The notes beneath the pieces were generated by a model. It saw nothing but the letters and a program-made list of their open reading frames with translations, was not told the origin of the DNA and made no database searches. Positions 62,151-64,000 of a stretch of 64,000 nucleotides of DNA are shown here, one piece after another (position 1 is the first letter of the stretch; each line of letters opens with the position of its first letter). A program made the position numbers and the translations under genes. The stretch spans positions 8,491,725-8,555,724 of the forward strand of contig NC_049997.1 in the NCBI RefSeq assembly GCF_000003815.2. Direction: 5' to 3'. The DNA comes from Branchiostoma floridae. Its lineage: Eukaryota; Chordata; Leptocardii; Amphioxiformes; Branchiostomatidae.

Positions 62151-62991
62151 GGTCTTAATGAAGTACGGCAGGTGAGGATGTATTCACGTGGCCTTGTCAA
62201 AACACCTGTTGTGCTGCAGCGACCCCTAGCGACATGTTCTCTCGCTGCATGTTCCTTAATTGGCATAATTACCTTGATTTACAAATAGACGAATTCACCT
62301 TTTACCTTGGTAATGAACTTTTCTGTGGCATAAGCAGCTTTTCCACATCGAAAAAAGACACCATTGCAAACATATAAATGACTTTCGTAGTACAGTCTTC
62401 CTTGTATTGATTACAGGCCTGTAGTCAGCAAATATAAAAAAAGCTAACTACTAGTATTGCTTAGAACAATCTATTATCTTCCCCCATATCTAACAAAAAG
62501 AACGCAGACCGCTGCAATGTTTAAGTTTTCACGTTTCCATTCAATGCCGACGGTAAAATTAATTGTATAATACTATAAAAAAAATGCACACCAGATTGAA
62601 CACCCAAGTTCTCAAAGCATTCTTAACTTCACAGAAATTTGTTGTTTTAATTTACAGCATATAACAATTTACATTGGCGAAACAATTACAAAAGTAAGCG
62701 CTAGCATTCCACCTGTTACATACAAATAAGTCAGTACAAAAAGAGAATTTATGTACGTACATTCTGAGTCTAACGTATCGTTGATACTGGTTCTTAGGTC
62801 TTTTTAAACAGTATCTCTAATCCATGTATACTTATCTGCGCACAGTGTAAAATGGTTCCTAATTAAATGATTGAATTTATCTTACGCTTAATATAACTTG
62901 AAATGTAAAGAATTCTTTTGAGCAAGCGGATACTAAGAATGGTGGGCTGCTTCGAGAGAAAAAAAATCCCATGTTTATTTAACTTCTACAG
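62151..62991. other. Upstream of gene D, nothing recognised
   Basis: AT-rich; no conserved exon or repeat boundary seen. Confidence 0.4.
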
Positions 62992-63261
62992 GATATGAAC
63001 ATGTACTGCATACCAAAGGAAGTTTTCTTCTTGATTAAAATAGCTTCATTTGTATTACCGAGGGATTTGATGACGTCAGCAAACGTCCCAGGCCAAGAGG
63101 TGACCCTTCCCATGGTACAGTGCGACAGGGTGACCTTGTGGTGGTACGTCATACCGGCGAACGTATCGTCTGAAAACGTTTCCTCGCAAAGTTTCCCTCA
63201 GAAAAACTATCTTTACCGCGTTTTGCTCTACAAGAGGTCTTCAAGTTCGTTCAGGAAGAAG
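62992..63261 (+). CDS. Possible single exon of an unidentified gene
   Basis: Open stretch of 90 codons between a good acceptor (polypyrimidine, CTACAG) and a donor (AAGAAG then GTAGGT), length divisible by three. It encodes QEVTLPMVQCDRVTLWWYVI and then NYLYRVLLYKRSSSSF. The alternating hydrophobic strand pattern and the more GC-rich composition against an AT-rich background suggest coding. I do not recognise the family. It could be the edge of a neighbouring gene that continues beyond the window, or a pseudo-exon. Confidence 0.3.
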
Positions 63262-64000
63262 GTAGGTTGGATTTTGCTTTGGCGTTGTACGGAATTCGTC
63301 TTTCATTTGGTGAGGATGAAATATTTTTGTGGGTGGGTTCTGGGTGGGGAGGGGGGCGTGTTTAATCGGAGCCGGTGACTTTGTTTTGTGTTTGCTTTGT
63401 CCCTACACTTTTCGTAGATTTAACAGGATATCAGGATTTTTCGAAACTAACATGGCTATTTAAAGGTTCGGATGAACGTATGGACGGGCGCGTAAAAGGA
63501 CATTAACTGATTGTATGGTATTGTATTCTGTTTTCTACTTAAAATCTATTTTGGATCTTCCATAAACTAACCTCCTTGCATAAACAAGAACTTAAGAAGC
63601 AAAAAAATATAGGAAACAGCCTCTTCTTCAGTTTAGCCCGTCCAAATTCACCAGTGTTTATATATATAGTTCCGTGCTCATATATAGGCATATTTGAATG
63701 ACCTTGCAAATCATCCAGTTCGACCTATGGATGATGAACATTTTTTAATCATATTTTGCCATGTTTTGAACCTTAATTACTAACATTATACCTTAGTCAC
63801 TTGTACATTATTATTTTGAGGATAGACCTCCTCTTATTCAAAGTAAAAATGAAAGTATGGCATAATGTTCATTCTATACTTGGATACTTTATTCCATGAT
63901 TGTGAAGGTATAGCAGTCTTATCATTCTGCTGTAATGAATAATTTAAATTTTAATGAATCAAATTATAGGAAGTGTGGTCAACAAACGATTTTAATCAGT
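63262..64000. other. Window end, nothing recognised
   Basis: AT-rich, no supported feature apart from being a possible intron after the exon candidate ending at 63261. Confidence 0.4.

Overview
The window looks like nuclear DNA of a cephalochordate (amphioxus, Branchiostoma-like). This is inferred from multi-exon animal-type genes with short GT-AG introns, dense small terminal-inverted-repeat (TIR) elements, LINE fragments and tRNA-derived SINEs. I cannot confirm the species without a database search.

The window is dominated by one gene family present four times: A (+, 5' end cut off by the window edge, ends 8794), B (+, 20418-33940, complete), C (-, 43548-36338, lacks the first seven exons) and D (-, 61787-49578, complete). 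A and B point right, C and D point left, so B and C are tail to tail. Assembling exons by hand gives 21 coding exons. Intron positions and phases are the same in every copy, and the reading frames of B (1177 aa) and D (1178 aa) close perfectly.

The encoded architecture is unusual. Three consecutive SRPBCC/START-like lipid-pocket modules are followed by a Ca2+-type C2 domain and a lipoxygenase (LOX) catalytic domain ending in the expected C-terminal isoleucine. Animal LOXs normally carry an N-terminal PLAT domain; here a C2 domain sits in that place and ligand-binding modules sit in front of it. B and D look like active, Ca2+-responsive S-type lipoxygenases. C has lost the first two SRPBCC modules, most C2 calcium ligands and the terminal isoleucine, yet keeps an open frame, which suggests a diverged paralogue. 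A carries a probable 1-base frameshift in the first visible exon.

Layout: 1-8.8 kb gene A; 8.8-10.9 kb duplicated 3'UTR units and a 3' flank also found behind B; 10.9-20.4 kb intergenic, full of TIR elements, LINE fragments and tandem repeats; 20.4-36.3 kb gene B, its repeated 3'UTR and the duplicated flank; 36.3-43.5 kb gene C; 43.5-49.5 kb intergenic with piggyBac-like and other TIR elements and a SINE; 49.6-62.1 kb gene D with a TATA-type promoter; 62.2-64 kb upstream sequence with one possible exon of an unknown gene. A and B are a recent tandem duplication with about 25.1 kb between equivalent points. Insertions present in only one copy (foldback element and LINE in B) and one shared by both (LINE 3' end in intron 6) order the events.
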